64,000 nt of DNA, taken from NCBI GenBank assembly GCA_022393335.1, contig JAJEKB010021331.1, positions 1,620,228-1,684,227 of the forward strand, written 5' to 3'. Below are positions 10,212-23,244 of this stretch, one piece after another. Position 1 is the first letter of the stretch, and each line of letters starts with the position of its first letter. The translations under genes were made by a program, and so were the position numbers. The notes beneath the pieces are model-generated. The model had not been told where the DNA came from. It saw only the letters and a list, made by a program, of their open reading frames with translations, and did not search any database. The stretch is from Macrotrachela quadricornifera. Lineage: Eukaryota; Rotifera; Eurotatoria; Philodinida; Philodinidae.

Positions 10212-11654
10212 TCACCTTTTTTCTTTGAGAATATTTTTGATAGGTTCAAAAAATCGAATGCTCCGTGGATCGATCGCCAATACACCAATGTTTAATTGGT
10301 TGCAGACATGAACAAAAGATAAATGATGTGAAAGTGAAGCGAAAGCAAAACTGCCACCCGCCCCTACAAACGAAAACAAAAACATTCTCCTGAATCCCAT
10401 TGAATTTATAACACGTTATATATATCAAATGTATTATGTATTTTTAAAAAATCTTACCTTTATAACCAAATGAATCTTCACTCAAGACATTGAAAATACT
10501 ACTATTTAATTGAAATCCGCCTCTGGAAAAACTTGATGCTAAGCCAAACAGAACTTGATCAACCTCATTTTCTGGTGTTATATTTTCAGTAGCGAATGCC
10601 AAAGTTTTCCTACTTAAAAGACAGTTTTTCTTTTCACCATTTTCATTAATATCACCAAGAAGCAAAGCGTAAATTCTTGCTAGAGTATGGGCATTTGAAA
10701 TACCATTAGCAGCGGGCATTACAGCACGATGTAAGCGAGAATCATTGAAATGGCAGTTCTCACTATTGGCCGATTGCACAGCAAAAGCACCACTGCATGT
10801 AAGAGCTTTTTCCGTCATTGGTTTCATCGGAGGTAAAGTAGCAACAGCTGTATTACTCTTAAAGAAGTAAAATAAAAAAGAAACTTTTTATTGAATTTTT
10901 TCTGTTATATATATCTATTCATACTTCTTTCTCAAGCAGAGGAGCAATACGTGCTTCAACTTTATCATCAGATATTCCTACATAAAATTCAGAATCTAAT
11001 TCATCACGAACAAATTGACTATAAGAACGATGTTGTGGATCAACACGTTAAATCAATTCATCAACGAGAAATCCAACTGTATAAACATGATAACCATGTC
11101 CTGATCCAGGTTTCCAATATGGTTTTTGAGCAGCCAATAGAGAAGTTATTTTATTCCAGTCGTACACATCATCAACTGTAAGCTTTTGATCAACACATGG
11201 TAAACCACCTCGATGAGCTATGAGATCGCTCACTGATATGTCCTTCAATATAACATGTGAAAAGAAAATTTTTCATAAATCTTGATTAATGGAATAGAAT
11301 TATACATACCTGTTTTCCATTGACACCAAATTCGGGCCAATATTGTGCAACAGGTGTTTGGTAATCAAGCCATCCTTTATCAACACATAGGGCAACAGCT
11401 GCAGCCGCAATTCCTTTTGATGTTGAAAAAACAACTTGAAGAGTATCTAGTGTGTATGATTCTTGCTTCGTTTTTGTAACTTTCCAACCGCCACTCAGAT
11501 TCACGACACACTCTCCTCGATGATAAATGCATAAACTTGCTCCAAGATCAAGTCCATCGATTAAATTTTGATCGAAAACTGTACGTACACTTTCCCATTT
11601 TGGTGCTACATAACCAACAATGTTATTACTGTTTGAGGGTAAGGACATTATCAA
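10212..11654 (-). pseudogene. Beta-lactamase-related serine hydrolase (nematode LACT-like), one nonsense codon
   Basis: Class C beta-lactamase-like hydrolases in animals act on unknown esters or amides; the fold is that of penicillin-binding proteins. Four exons splice in one frame: 11654-11310, 11242-10925, 10857-10458 and 10363-10212, 405 codons in all, close to the family length. The nucleophile motif SxxK is present as STSKG in exon 1. The segments LIAHRGGLP, GHGYHVYTVGFLVDELI and AGGSFAFASLSHHL match the family. TAA at 11048-11050 falls between DELI and RVDPQHRS, where relatives normally have a residue, so this copy is interrupted although everything else is intact. A base error, a recent nonsense mutation or readthrough would all fit. 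A GTGAGGGTGA word lies about 190 bp upstream of the start in gene orientation. Confidence 0.8.
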
Positions 11655-12127
11655 ATATATATGTGTATGTGTAATAAAGCACGTTTTTTCTTATTCGACT
11701 CATTAAATAGTTGTGTTTTTTTTCGCTCTCTAATCGAGAAAATAATACGATACAGTACTTTTTTTTCTACGCTTGTTCTCGACGATGGATGTGGTGTGAA
11801 TGAGTATGCGTGTTCATTAAAGAGGAAAACACCGACATCTTCACCCTCACTCTGTACAAATGGTTATTTGAAGAAAAAAATGTTTCAAAATTCTGTTTGC
11901 CACATTCTCAAACATCAATACTGTCTATAAATGAAATTAAAAACCATGTTTGGTTAACACTACCTAATCTGTTATGTGGATTCTTAAACAGATTTAAATA
12001 GAATTTCTTTGGCATGCTATGTAGATTATTATTCATTGTTTGTGATCTTTATTACTGGTGATCATTTAAACAAGGATATAAAAGTCAAACTATTGAATTT
12101 AATTGTTCACAATGATTTCTGAACTAT
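11655..12127. other. Intergenic, 5' flanks of divergent genes
   Basis: This is spacer between the beta-lactamase-like gene (minus) and the rightward genes. It contains TTCACCCTCACTCT at about 11840. No gene is supported. Confidence 0.4.
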
Positions 12128-12424
12128 TTGGATGTTCTAAATGAGAGACTCATCTTGATAAAGGATAAATACATCTTCCTCATATGTAAACATAAGGATG
12201 GAGCACTCTACTTGCACGATCACAAGCAAACAAATGGTGCTTTTGCTTTCTTCACTAAAATCGTCAAAGGAATTTCATTTTCCAATGTTCTTCTGTTTGA
12301 CTTATGCAAAACAGTAGACAACTCACAAGTGGTTACTTTACTCGAACAAATTCATCCTTCTCGTTCCTTATCTTTACCATTTAAAATAAAAAGTGCGTTT
12401 ATTGAAATAAAAAACAAAAAATGA
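12128..12424 (+). CDS. Hypothetical 98-aa open frame
   Basis: I do not recognise this frame. It is hydrophobic in the middle, ends in a lysine-rich tail and stops 12 bases before the first ATG of the ABC transporter frame. It could be a small gene, an upstream open frame in the transporter 5' leader, or chance. Confidence 0.25.
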   Translation: MDVLNERLILIKDKYIFLICKHKDGALYLHDHKQTNGAFAFFTKIVKGISFSNVLLFDLCKTVDNSQVVTLLEQIHPSRSLSLPFKIKSAFIEIKNKK

Positions 12425-12436
12425 ATATGAGAATAT

Positions 12437-15400
12437 ATGATAAAGTATCAACCTCAGGCTAAAATCGACATGAGTGACTCTGGACAACGACAATTTTCAC
12501 GATTAAGCTGGGCTGAATCGTCATGGACAACATGGATACAAATTCCACTATTCTCCTGGATCACGCCTTTTCTCTCCTTGAGTAATAAACGCACACTTGT
12601 GGAAAATGATTTTGACGACATTGCAATTCAAGATCAATGTTCAGTCTTATTGAATCGAATGAATTGGTACGGTGCACGATGGCCAGGTACATGGCGTGTT
12701 TTAATCCGAACATTTTATAAAGATTTTTTGCTGAGTTTATTTTTTGTTTTTCCACTGATGCTAGCACATATAGCACAACCATTGTTGATTCGTCAAATTG
12801 TTCTCTTCATTAAAGATCAATCAGGTTTACCATCTTACACTGGTTATCTACTTGGTCTTGCTCTTTTCGCTGCTTGCATACTACAAGCCATTATTCCTCA
12901 TCATATCTTCTTTCGAAATGCTCGCGGAGGTATGCGAATTCGTAATGGTTTATCATCTATCATCTATAAACACTTATTGACAACCAATACAACTGCTCTA
13001 CACAATACGACTGCTGCACAGATGATCAATTTAGTTGCTAATGATGTCAGTAAATTCGAAGAATTTACTGCATTTGTACATTCTCCACTGTTGGCAATCG
13101 TCGAAGCTCTGGTTGGTTTTGGTATTATTTGGAGTTTCATTGGTTTACCAACACTATTTGGGTATTTAGTGCTGTTTCTATTAGTATTTATCCAGTTGAT
13201 TTTTAGCCGACAATTTAGTCGATATCGAAACACCACAATGGCATGCACAGACAAGCGTATACAAGCGATCAACGAACTTGTTAACGGTTGTCAAATTGTT
13301 AAAATGTATAATTGGGAAAAAGCGATGGAAAAACGAGTACGTGAAACACGTCGACATGAACTTTTAAATATTTACAAAGCGAGCTGCATAAGAGCTCTCA
13401 ATATTGCTCTGGCATTTTCCACCTTACCATTGATTTCTCTTGCTACCTTTGGTGGAAGTTGGTTAATGGGTCGAACTTTGCTCTCCGAAGATATATTCAC
13501 AATACTAGCCCTCTTCGTCATGGTCCGAGTTCCAGTAACAATTGGCTTACCAACTGCGATCGAAAAGTTTAGTGAGGCTCTTGTTTCTGCAAGACGAATC
13601 GATAAATTTATGCAACTTGACACGCTGTCGAATAAACGTGAAAAAGTATCAAACGATAACAAAGATCATGTCATCCAAATGGAAGATGCATCGTTTTCTT
13701 GGCAAGATACTCCTTCATTGTTTTCTCTGAATCTTAAAGTAAAAAATGGAAATTTAATTGGAGTGAAAGGCCCAATCGGTGCTGGCAAATCAACTTTACT
13801 TGCTGCTATTCTAGGTGAAATTAATCTTGTCAGTGGTAAACTACAATTATATGTTAATTCAATTTCTTATGCTCCCCAATCAGCATGGATATTTGCTGAC
13901 ACGATTCGAAGTAATATTCTTCTTGGTAAAGCAATGGATGACGAACGTTATAAGAAGGTGATTAAAGCATGTTGTCTTGATATCGATCTGGAAAATTTCG
14001 GTCAAGTTGGTGATTTATTGATGATTGGTGATAAAGGTGTCAATTTGAGTGGTGGACAAAAAGCTCGTATATCACTCGCTCGTGCTCTTTACACTGATGC
14101 TAACTTATATTTACTTGATGATCCACTTGCTGCCGTTGATCCAAAGGTAGCAAAGCAAATTTATGACCAATGTATCGGTCCTCATAGTCTCCTTCGTGAA
14201 AAAACTCGAATATTAGTGACACATCAGACACATTTTTTAGTTGAAGCAGATCAAATCATTCTCATGAAAAATGGTCACATTGAAGAATCACAGATAGAAC
14301 AAATACCTACCATAGGACCATTGGTTGATACATCAGAAACAGAATGGAAACCTCATGCTGATGTAGTTGATCAAAATTCGATTGTCAAGAATGAGACAGC
14401 AGTTGAAGGTGCTATCGAATGGCGTGTTTGGTTCGAACTATTTACTGCACCACCACTACGATGGTTTGGTTTGTTACTCATGATTATTTTAATGTTCATC
14501 AATGAAGCTATCTACGACTTTTCAAATGTTTGGCTTGCTCTGTGGTCTAATGAAGATAAGAGAGAACAACGATCATCATTTTATGCTTCTGTTTATCTCG
14601 GAGCGATCGTTTCTACCTTCATCGTAGCGATCCTACGTTCTACCTTTGTTTACTATATTATGTTGCGTGGTTCGACTCATTTACATAATCGAATGCTCAA
14701 AGGTATGTTATATACTTCGTTACGTTTCTTTGAAAGTAATCCCAGTGGACGAATCTTGAATCGAGCAAGTAAAGATCAGCAAGTATTAGATCAAATGTTA
14801 CCACTCCTTTTAATCGATACGATGCAAGATACTTTGATGATTATTGGTTCAATTACAATTATTGGAAAGACGAATCCATGGGTACTTCTTATTCTCATTC
14901 CTTTAGTTCCGTCAATTGTATGGCTTCGTCGATTTTACATCCGTTCAAGCCGTCAAATCAAACGACTTGAAAGTGTAACGCGTAGTCCTATTTATACACT
15001 CTTATCATCATCCTTCGACGGACTGGCTAATATTCGTGCATTTAGTGTTCAAAGCGATTTTCTGAATATGTTTATGGAAAGAATTGATACCAATGCACGA
15101 GCTTACTTCATTCTCTATAGTTCAGGACGATGGTTTGGTTTACGACTCGATATTATAGTATCCTTGATCACATTAGTGACTACTCTTCTTGGAGTAGCTT
15201 TTCGACATCAAATCGACCCATCAGCACTAGCACTCAGTGTCACCTATTGCATCAGTTTAACAGGTGAATTTCAATGGGCAATACGTCAATCAACTGAAGT
15301 TGAAAATTACATGACCAGTGCAGAACGTATTCATGAATATGGTCAACTAGTGCCAGAAAGTCATCAACAGAATAGAATAAACGAGAGCAATAATCTCATT

Positions 15401-16170
15401 CAACCAACTGCGGATTGGCCTTCTCGTGGTATTATAGAATTTAAAGATTATACTTTTCGCTATCGTCCAGAACTTGATCCAGTACTTAAAAATCTTAATT
15501 TACGAATTGAATCAAAAGAAAAGATTGGCATTATTGGTCGAACAGGTTTGATTATTTCCTTTCTGAGACTATTTATCTACTTTTTTTTCGTCTAGGTGCT
15601 GGAAAATCAACACTTATTCAAGCTCTTTTTCGACTTGTCGATCAATCATCAATCAATGGAACTATACTTATTGATAACTTCGATATTGGACATCTTTCAC
15701 TTGATCATCTTCGTTCACATCTCAGTGTTATTCCACAAGTACCCATCCTTTTCTGTGGTACACTTCGATATAATATTGATCCATTCGAACAATTCTCCGA
15801 TGAAGAATGTTTAACAGCACTAGAAGCTGTTCAACTCAAACATTTTGTATGCAATCATCCTGATGGACTTCGTCTGTCAGTCGTTGAATCAGGTGTTAAT
15901 TTGAGTGCTGGTGAACGTCAACTAATTTGTGTCGCTCGAGCTATTCTAAAGAAAAGCTCGATATTGTTGATTGATGAGGCTACTGCAAATGTTGATCAGA
16001 CTACTGATAAAATGATTCAAAAGGTGATCTCTGACAAGTTTCGTGATCGTACCATATTAACAATTGCTCATCGATTGAATACAATCGCCAATAGCGACCG
16101 AATTCTAATCATAGAACAGGGAGAAGTGACCTATTTTGGTGTGCCTACTACTAATATGCAACTCACTTAA
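12437..16170 (+). CDS. ABC transporter, subfamily C (MRP4-like), full length
   Basis: This is an ATP-driven exporter of organic anions or conjugates in the plasma membrane. Two exons (12437-15545 and 15596-16170) around a 50-bp intron give 1,227 aa in the order TMD1-NBD1-TMD2-NBD2, without an N-terminal TMD0, as in short MRPs such as ABCC4. NBD1 has Walker A GPIGAGKST (about residue 445), signature LSGGQ (about 537), Walker B LYLLDDPLAAVD and H-loop VTHQTH. NBD2 has Walker A GRTGAGKST, which the intron interrupts, signature LSAGE (about 1138), Walker B ILLIDEATANVD and H-loop IAHRL. NBD1 ends its Walker B in Asp (DDP) instead of Glu, the usual ABCC degenerate first site. All key residues are present, so the gene looks functional. 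A start at the second Met (12470) is also plausible. The substrate cannot be inferred. Confidence 0.92.
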
Positions 16171-16399
16171 TACTTATCATTGTTTTTTTAGAATAACGGA
16201 TATTTTATTTGAAAAAGAAAAAAAAACAGATGAATATCAATTACTATCGCCACCATATATAAAATTCGTCATAGAGAATTTTTATTGAATAATGTTTAAG
16301 ATGTTTGTTTGATTCAAGTAACGTTTGAAATGTTTCAATCCACATTAGATCCATTCCAATAATATTTAATGAAGATAGATGACTATTTTCGATAGTTTT

Positions 16400-16797
16400 C
16401 GACAATAAAAAAATTCATCGTTTCTGGAGCAGATTCGTGAAATTTGTTAAATTCAAGATGTTGAACTTCAGAACAAAAGTCAATCAATTTTTTAATCATT
16501 ACCATTGAAAAATTATCTTTAGCGATGATATTTCTTGTTTTATTGTGTTTCGATAACAAACGAAAAGTGTCATTATTTGGTAGCAGACGAATAATGTTCC
16601 AATTAATTTTGGTGAGACATCAATGTTAATGTATGAATATTGGGTATGAATTGTAAGAAGTTAATTAATTCATTAAACTCACAATAACTAATATTAAGAG
16701 TTAGTTTACTAAGCTTTGTCAAAGGAATATTCAGACGAAAATTATCAATTGCAAATCGGTTTGGATAATCACGACGATTTATGTTGAATAATAACAT
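16400..16797 (-). pseudogene. LRR/F-box-like protein remnant, frameshifted
   Basis: The minus strand at 16797-16603 reads LTKLSKLTLNISYCEF...NELINFLQFIPNIHTLTL, a leucine-rich pattern like the C-terminal region of the large rotifer F-box/LRR family. A second piece in another frame continues downstream with NIIRLLPNNDTF...IKKLIDFCSEVQHLEFNKF. The two frames, and the absence of an F-box, indicate a degraded copy. The family assignment rests on leucine spacing only. Confidence 0.4.
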
Positions 16798-17942
16798 GTG
16801 TAACTAAATAAAGATCAGTATCGATATGACATGGATAACGATTTAAAGTTGATTTATTATTGGTTAAGAAAAAGAATTTTCTTCTTAAAAGAACAACACA
16901 AATAAAACTAATATTTAGTATTTTCGAAATAATTTTACCTATATCGTAGAAGAGAACAAAATATTTCATGTAAATATTCTTTCGACATAGGTTCAGATGT
17001 AAAAAACCGTTATTTGATATGTTTTAATGAAGAATAAGAATTAATTAGTAATAGTACTCGATCCCTTCTCTCCAATGATGAAGACCTCAGATTTCTAGTT
17101 GTCTCCGTTAAGAAGCTATGAACATTTTATCCATAACTGCATTCTTTTAAATTTCACACTAGTGCTTGGCGAAGGGCAACAATTTGGAATAGTTATCGAT
17201 GAGAGTCTGTCACCGTTATATCCCTCCGTGAAAGATATACTGACAAATTCAGAAATCCCGTTTATATTAGAAATTGATCGTTAGAATTGAGTATTTAGCT
17301 CGAAGACTAGGAAATATTAACAAACGATCGTTGTGTGTAAGACGAAAACTAGGCGTCTATAATTTTTCGGACCTAATTATTTGCACATGTTTGATTAACG
17401 TGATAGAGATGACTGATGTCTCTGCCTTTTTTTGTATTCATACATTCATTATAGCCAATACTCATTACGTGTACGATAAGAAAAAAAAACGTTATACGTC
17501 GCCTCATTTCTTTAGCTGCTTGCCTATTCTTTATCAAGACAAAATGAAAATGATTCATGCATCAGTGATCACTACAATAAATGAGAGATAAAAATGTGCG
17601 CTCCTCGTATTTTATTCAGATTTTTTTCTTTCGTGTAGGGGTGAGGGTGAATTTGTAGTGCTACATAGGCTAAGCTGTTCTATCTTGGGTATGCATGGCG
17701 GGATATATTGTGATGACATAAAAGCTTTTAAGCACATTCCTCTTTACATCTCCGTTACTATATCAATTTTTCGATCTAAAAGGTTCTGGATCATCATCGA
17801 GTGCCTTCGTTAGTGTTTGATATTTTTAATCTCAAAAAATAGCGCGACACAGTTTTACCAAAATAAATGTTACATTGCAGATATCTTTTTTTAAAATTCT
17901 TGCAACATCTATTCATCATTGTCGAACTTGTCTTCCACATAA
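16798..17942. other. Intergenic, 5' flank of the ART-TPR gene
   Basis: Only chance frames are seen here. GGTGAGGGTGAATT occurs at about 17640, some 300 bp upstream of the next gene, in the same relative orientation as the copy upstream of the beta-lactamase-like gene. Confidence 0.4.
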
Positions 17943-20177
17943 ATGACAACATTTTCGAGAAGAATCGATCAAAACAAAGAGGGATCAACACTTCTTTGGT
18001 TTGATCCAAATATTGGAATACAAGAAGATACGAAACTTACACAAGAAAATATGGGTATTATTAATGATTTTGTAACGTTTCATACTGATCTCGACGAATG
18101 TGTTAAATTTATTAAATCTATAGAGAAAGAAAAAATTTTCTTAATTACATCAGGTGTAGAAGCATCACAACTTATCCCACTTGTCTCGAATCTTCGTCAA
18201 ATTGATAGTATCTTCATTTTTTGTGTGAAAAAAGAAAATTATGAATATTTAGGTAGTGAATATTCAAAGATTATTGGTATTTATGTTCATTTGGATGAAC
18301 TTTGTTCAACTCTTCAACAACAAATCAAACTTTTCGATCAACAATTATAAACATTCAGTGCTTTCGATCATCATCAAAAGTCGACAAAAGATCTGTCAAA
18401 ACAATCGGCAGAATTTCTTTGGTTTCAACTATTTCATCATCTTATCACTCTTCTTCCACCAAATCAACAAGCAAAAGAACAAATGATCGAAATATGTCGT
18501 AACTATTATCGTGGAAATACGAGAGAATTGAATTCGATTGATCAATTTGAACAAGACTATCGTTCAAAAGATGCTATTCGGTGGTATTCAAAACAATCAT
18601 TTATCTATAAATTAGTCAAAAAAGCATTAGGAACCGAAGATCTTGATCAACTTCAAACATTTCGATTTTTTATTGGTGACCTATCAAAAAGTCTTGCTTA
18701 TGAGCACGAAAAGATTCTTTCATCTGACGAAACAATCTTAACTGTTTATCGAGGAGCTAAGTTAGACAAAGAGGAATTCGAAAAACTGAAAGAACAACAA
18801 GAAAAAATCATTTCCACCAATGGATATTTATCAACTACCCGATGTCGATCAAAAGCAGTCAATTTTGCAAATACATCAACAAAACAGATGGATCTTGTGA
18901 ATGTTCTCTTTACCATCAAATGTCATATTCAACAACTTGGTAAAAGTGTCATCTATGCTGATATTGCTTCTCTTAGTGAATATCCGGATGAACAGGAAAT
19001 TCTCTTTGATTTAAATGCATCGTTTCGACTTGATTCAATTGAAGAACAAGATTCTTTACATTTGATTTACATGAGTGCCTCAAAAGAAGGAGAAAACATT
19101 ACAGAAGATTACATGAATTTAACAGACCAAGAAACAAAGCAAAAAAGTGTTGTCATTGTATTTGGACAATTATTGTGTAATCTAGGTCAATATGATCAAT
19201 CACAAAAATATTTTGAAGAACTATTAAGCAATCCTGATGGAGAAGATCTCGCTTGGATAGAATTTAACATTGAGAAAGCACTAGATTATAAAGGACAATG
19301 GGAACAAGCTGGAATATACTATAATCGAGCATACGACAAAATGATGAAAGCAAAACCAGTGCGAATGAAAGATGCAGCTGAAGTGATCAATAATATTGGT
19401 GGTATTTTCTATCGCCAAGGGAATCATTCTAAAGCACTCGAATTTCATCAACGAGCACTCAAAATTCGAGAGGACGTCTGTCCCTCTGACTATGCTGCCA
19501 TTGCTGAGAATCTTAACTACATCGGTCTTATTCTTGATTGTCAAGGACGGTATGACGAATTTATAGAGCATCATTTACGAGCACTAAGTTTTCGTGAGAA
19601 ATTCTATTAATCTGACCATATCGATATCGCTGCAAGTCTCAACAACATTGGTCATACTTTCTATCATAAAAAAAACTGTGACGAAGCTTTGAAATATTGT
19701 CAAAAAGCTTTGAAAATGCGTGAAAAATTCTATCCTTTTGGCCACATCGACACTGCCAAGAGCCTTCACAGTATTGGACAAATTTTTGAGGCGCAACAAA
19801 AGTACGATGAATCTTTGGATTTTCATCAGAGAGCACTGAAAATGCGTGAAAAATTGTATCCATCTGGTCATTTTCATATTGCTTTAAGTTTGAATAATAT
19901 TGGTTCTATTCTCAATCATCAAGGACACCACAATGAAGGTTTGGAGTACTGTCAGAAAGCATTGGAAATGCTTCAGAAATTCTATTCATCTGATCATGTC
20001 AGTATTGGTCATGCATTAAATAGTATCGGAAGTTGTTATGAAAATCAAAACAAGAAACAGATGGCATTGGACTCTTATCAACGAGCATTAGCTTTATTCG
20101 AAAGGTTACTTCCTCATGATCATTCAATTCGAATCAGAACTGAAAAGAAGGTTCGTCGTGTCACTGAAGAACACTAA
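17943..20177 (+). pseudogene. Arginine ADP-ribosyltransferase with C-terminal TPRs, two in-frame stops
   Basis: The gene is an intronless 745-codon frame. Residues about 220-375 are a mono-ADP-ribosyltransferase domain of the R-S-E type: TVYRGAKL (R about 270), STNGYLSTT (about 291) and the E-x-E in DEQEILF (E350/E352). From about residue 400 come seven or eight kinesin-light-chain-like TPRs of about 42 residues with ALxxxxxALKxREKxYP. Such ART-TPR proteins are strongly expanded in bdelloids. TAA at codon 136 (18348-18350) and at codon 556 (19608-19610) interrupt one unbroken frame. At the second, the neighbouring repeats have Pro or Ser in the same place, so a TCA-to-TAA change explains it. 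Frame, catalytic residues and repeats are otherwise intact, so decay is recent or the stops are sequence errors. Confidence 0.85.
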
Positions 20178-20277
20178 AATTATAACAGGATCTTCTTGGT
20201 CATTTGGGTGCTCATAGACATATTTTTTTCTGCTAACATACGTCTACAAAAGACGCAATATTCGAGTACATATTTAT

Positions 20278-20287
20278 AATAAATAAA
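20278..20287 (+). promoter_or_regulatory. Candidate polyadenylation signal of the ART-TPR gene
   Basis: Two overlapping AATAAA hexamers lie about 100 bp after the stop codon of the ART-TPR gene. Confidence 0.45.
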
Positions 20288-20521
20288 GCCTTTACCAGAC
20301 TTCTTCATGATTTCGTATTTTCGAAGCATCTCTTTTTCTTACATATCCACTTGAGAGTGATCATCAAGGGGATGACTCATAGAGTTTTTTTTTAGTTGTT
20401 AAGAATAAACGTGGAGCAAAAGGTTAGCCTACAGACTAACAATTGGTGCCGTGACCGTTATCGACAATCACTGTTGATTATAATCCAAGTTGTTTTTTGT
20501 TTCAAGATTTTTTTTTCTTCT

Positions 20522-23244
20522 TTAAGAGACGTTCCATGAGAAAACCAAAGATTTTCTATATACATCAAAACATGTGGGTCAACAGATTCTGGATCTGATC
20601 CCATAGGAAGTTAGGCTTTATTGACCCATATACGAATCCAAAATATTACGGTCTAAAGATTTACTTTAACAGAGTTAGGGTATGTCGAACCATATTACCC
20701 CGAAAAATGACCCTGAAAAATGGGCTAAATTAAACTTTTTTGTTTTCTGAATTTTTTTCATATAAACTTTCTTCTAATCAAATTGAGTTATATACCAATC
20801 GATAGAGCTTGATTTGCTCTACAAAACTGCCTATATGGCATTTTTCATTTATCTCAAAATAGGGATGAAAAAGTTCAAATACATGTTTTCGATCGCACAC
20901 AAAAATCCATCCTTTTCCAGTATTTTGCCCAAATGGCCCAGTGAGAAATCGTTCCCCAAAAATATCGATACATCATATTGTAGCCCATTCGATTCTGCAT
21001 CGAATCATATATTAGGCTTTTCTCCAAAATGTTCTAGCGATGCAAAAGATAAAGTCGAAGATTGACAACTAACATCATTTTCCATCTATTTTCTATAAAA
21101 TTGAAGGAGTGGGCATGTTCATGTTTGTGACTTTTTGCTTCATAATATTTTATTTTTTGAAATAAACTAAATACCAATCAATAGACCTTAGCTTGCTCTA
21201 CAAAACTGCCTGCATGGCACTTTTCGTTTATCTCAATATAGAAGAGAAAATATCTACATACTGTAGGTTTGGACATAAGATAACCACTTAGCTTGTTAGT
21301 ATTTTGAGAAAATCTTCGTAATATATTTTGATTCTAAGCAAATCAATAAACTCATACTGTAGCCCGTTCAATTCTGCATCGAATGATGTATTGGGAAATT
21401 TTTCAAATGTTCGACAGTGGTGATAGATTAACGGTAAGCACCGTTCTTGTTCCACTGTCTAGTTATTAGTGATGCTTTTGTAGTCATGTAAAGTCATATC
21501 CTTTAGTATGGCGCACTAGCAAAATTACTTTATCAGATACATGATTCAACATGTTCTTTCTACTGAGACTATTTTCAAAGGAAAAATCGATATTTGGAAA
21601 GTATTTTTACTCTAATATAACCCCTGAGCGCTCATATATATATTTTTTGGACCCATGTTTAACGATTTTCAAGCAGTGTCATTCTTGTGTCACTTTGGAA
21701 AGTGTCATATTCCGAATCAGCTCAAAAAATTAAGTTAGAAAAAATATCTTGCAGCTCGATTTCGCATCTTTCATTTTTTTTCGAAATTTACCTGGAGAAC
21801 CCCTCAAGGAAATTTTCGAAAAGAATCAACTAGTTCCAAAACTGGTTTCAAGCGTGCAAACCACGTCTAAACGTTTTAAAATGTTATTAGAAAGTAAAAT
21901 TCTTGGTAAAAAACGAATAAAATACTATTTGCGAACGAATTCATTTTTTTTGAAAATTTCCCTGAGGGGTACCCCAGCTAAAATTTGATGAAAAATGAAG
22001 GATTCGAAAACAAGCGTAAAAATACTTTTTTCTCACTCAGTTTTTTGAGCTGATTCCAAATATGATACTTTTGGAAGTGATACACGGATGATAATACTTG
22101 ATAATCGTGAAATATGGGTCCTAAAACTGTATAAGTGAGCTCTCATGCGTGATATTATGGCAAAAGTGCTTTACCAGACACCGATTTTTGTGTTAAAAAT
22201 AGTCTCAGTAGAAAGAACATATTAAATCACGTATTTGATAAAGTAATCTTGCTAGAGCATCTTGCTAAAGTATGACTTTGCATGTCTACAAGAACTACTA
22301 CTAATAACATGAAGCTCTGACTGGAACGGTGTCTATCGCTGATCTATTTAATTGTTGGCTATTTGAAATTAATTCTCAATACATCGTTCGACGCAGAATT
22401 AAACGGGTTACAATATAAGTCTATTGATTTGTTTCAAGTTTAGAAGTATAATGGATATTTTATTAAAATACCATTGGATAAATGCTTAGGTTATGTGTGA
22501 AAACTGAGTAATTGTGCTTTTTCGGTAGCATTTTGGAACTATTAAAAGTTCTCATATATATCATGTTGTAGAGCAAGTCAAGCTCTATCGATTGGCATAT
22601 GACATATTTTGAAAAGTGAAAAAAATTGAAAAAAAGATTAAATATAAATGCCATATAGCAATGATTTTTCCCAAAAATAGATGGAAAATGATGTTAGTTG
22701 TCAATCTTCGACTTTATCTTTTGCATCGCTAGAACATTTTGGAGAAAAGCCTAATATATGATTCGATGCAGAATCGAATGGGCTACAATATGATGTATCG
22801 ATATTTTTGGGGAACGATTTCTCACTGGGCCATTTGGGCAAAATACTGGAAAAGGATGGATTTTTGTGTGCGATCGAAAACATGTATTTGAACTTTTTCA
22901 TCCCTATTTTGAGATAAATGAAAAATGCCATATAGGCAGTTTTGTAGAGCAAATCAAGCTCTATCGATTGGTATATAACTCAATTTGATTAGAAGAAAGT
23001 TTATATGAAAAAAATTCAGAAAACAAAAAAGTTTAATTTAGCCCATTTTTCAGGGTCATTTTTCGGGGTAATATGGTTCGACATACCCTAACTCTGTTAA
23101 AGTAAATCTTTAGACCGTAATATTTTGGATTCGTATATGGGTCAATAAAGCCTAACTTCCTATGGGATCAGATCCAGAATCTGTTGACCCACATGTTTTG
23201 ATGTATATAGAAAATCTTTGGTTTTCTCATGGAACGTCTCTTAA
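20522..23244. mobile_element. 2.7-kb foldback element with TTAA at both ends
   Basis: The outer arms, about 20526-21095 and 22677-23240, are almost identical inverted repeats. Both outer tips are TTAA followed by GAGACGTTCCATGAG or its complement, which fits a piggyBac-type TTAA target duplication, although TTAA is itself palindromic. The inversion continues inward (about 21280-21590 against 22200-22460) with much more divergence around a loop of about 600 bp. Parts of the arm are also duplicated in tandem (about 20790 and 21170). The same 83-aa peptide appears at 20814-21065 (+) and 22701-22952 (-) because of the symmetry; it is not evidence of a gene. No transposase was seen. Confidence 0.85.

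Noticed and set aside
6282..20177. Altered genetic code (TAA/TAG as sense) to explain internal stops
   Set aside because: The ABC transporter, PLD and ART-TPR genes end at TAA, the mature 3' ends fit their families, and the stops replace different residue types.
20814..22952. Two identical 83-aa proteins on opposite strands
   Set aside because: They are mirror copies of the arms of the foldback element; identity follows from symmetry and not from coding selection.
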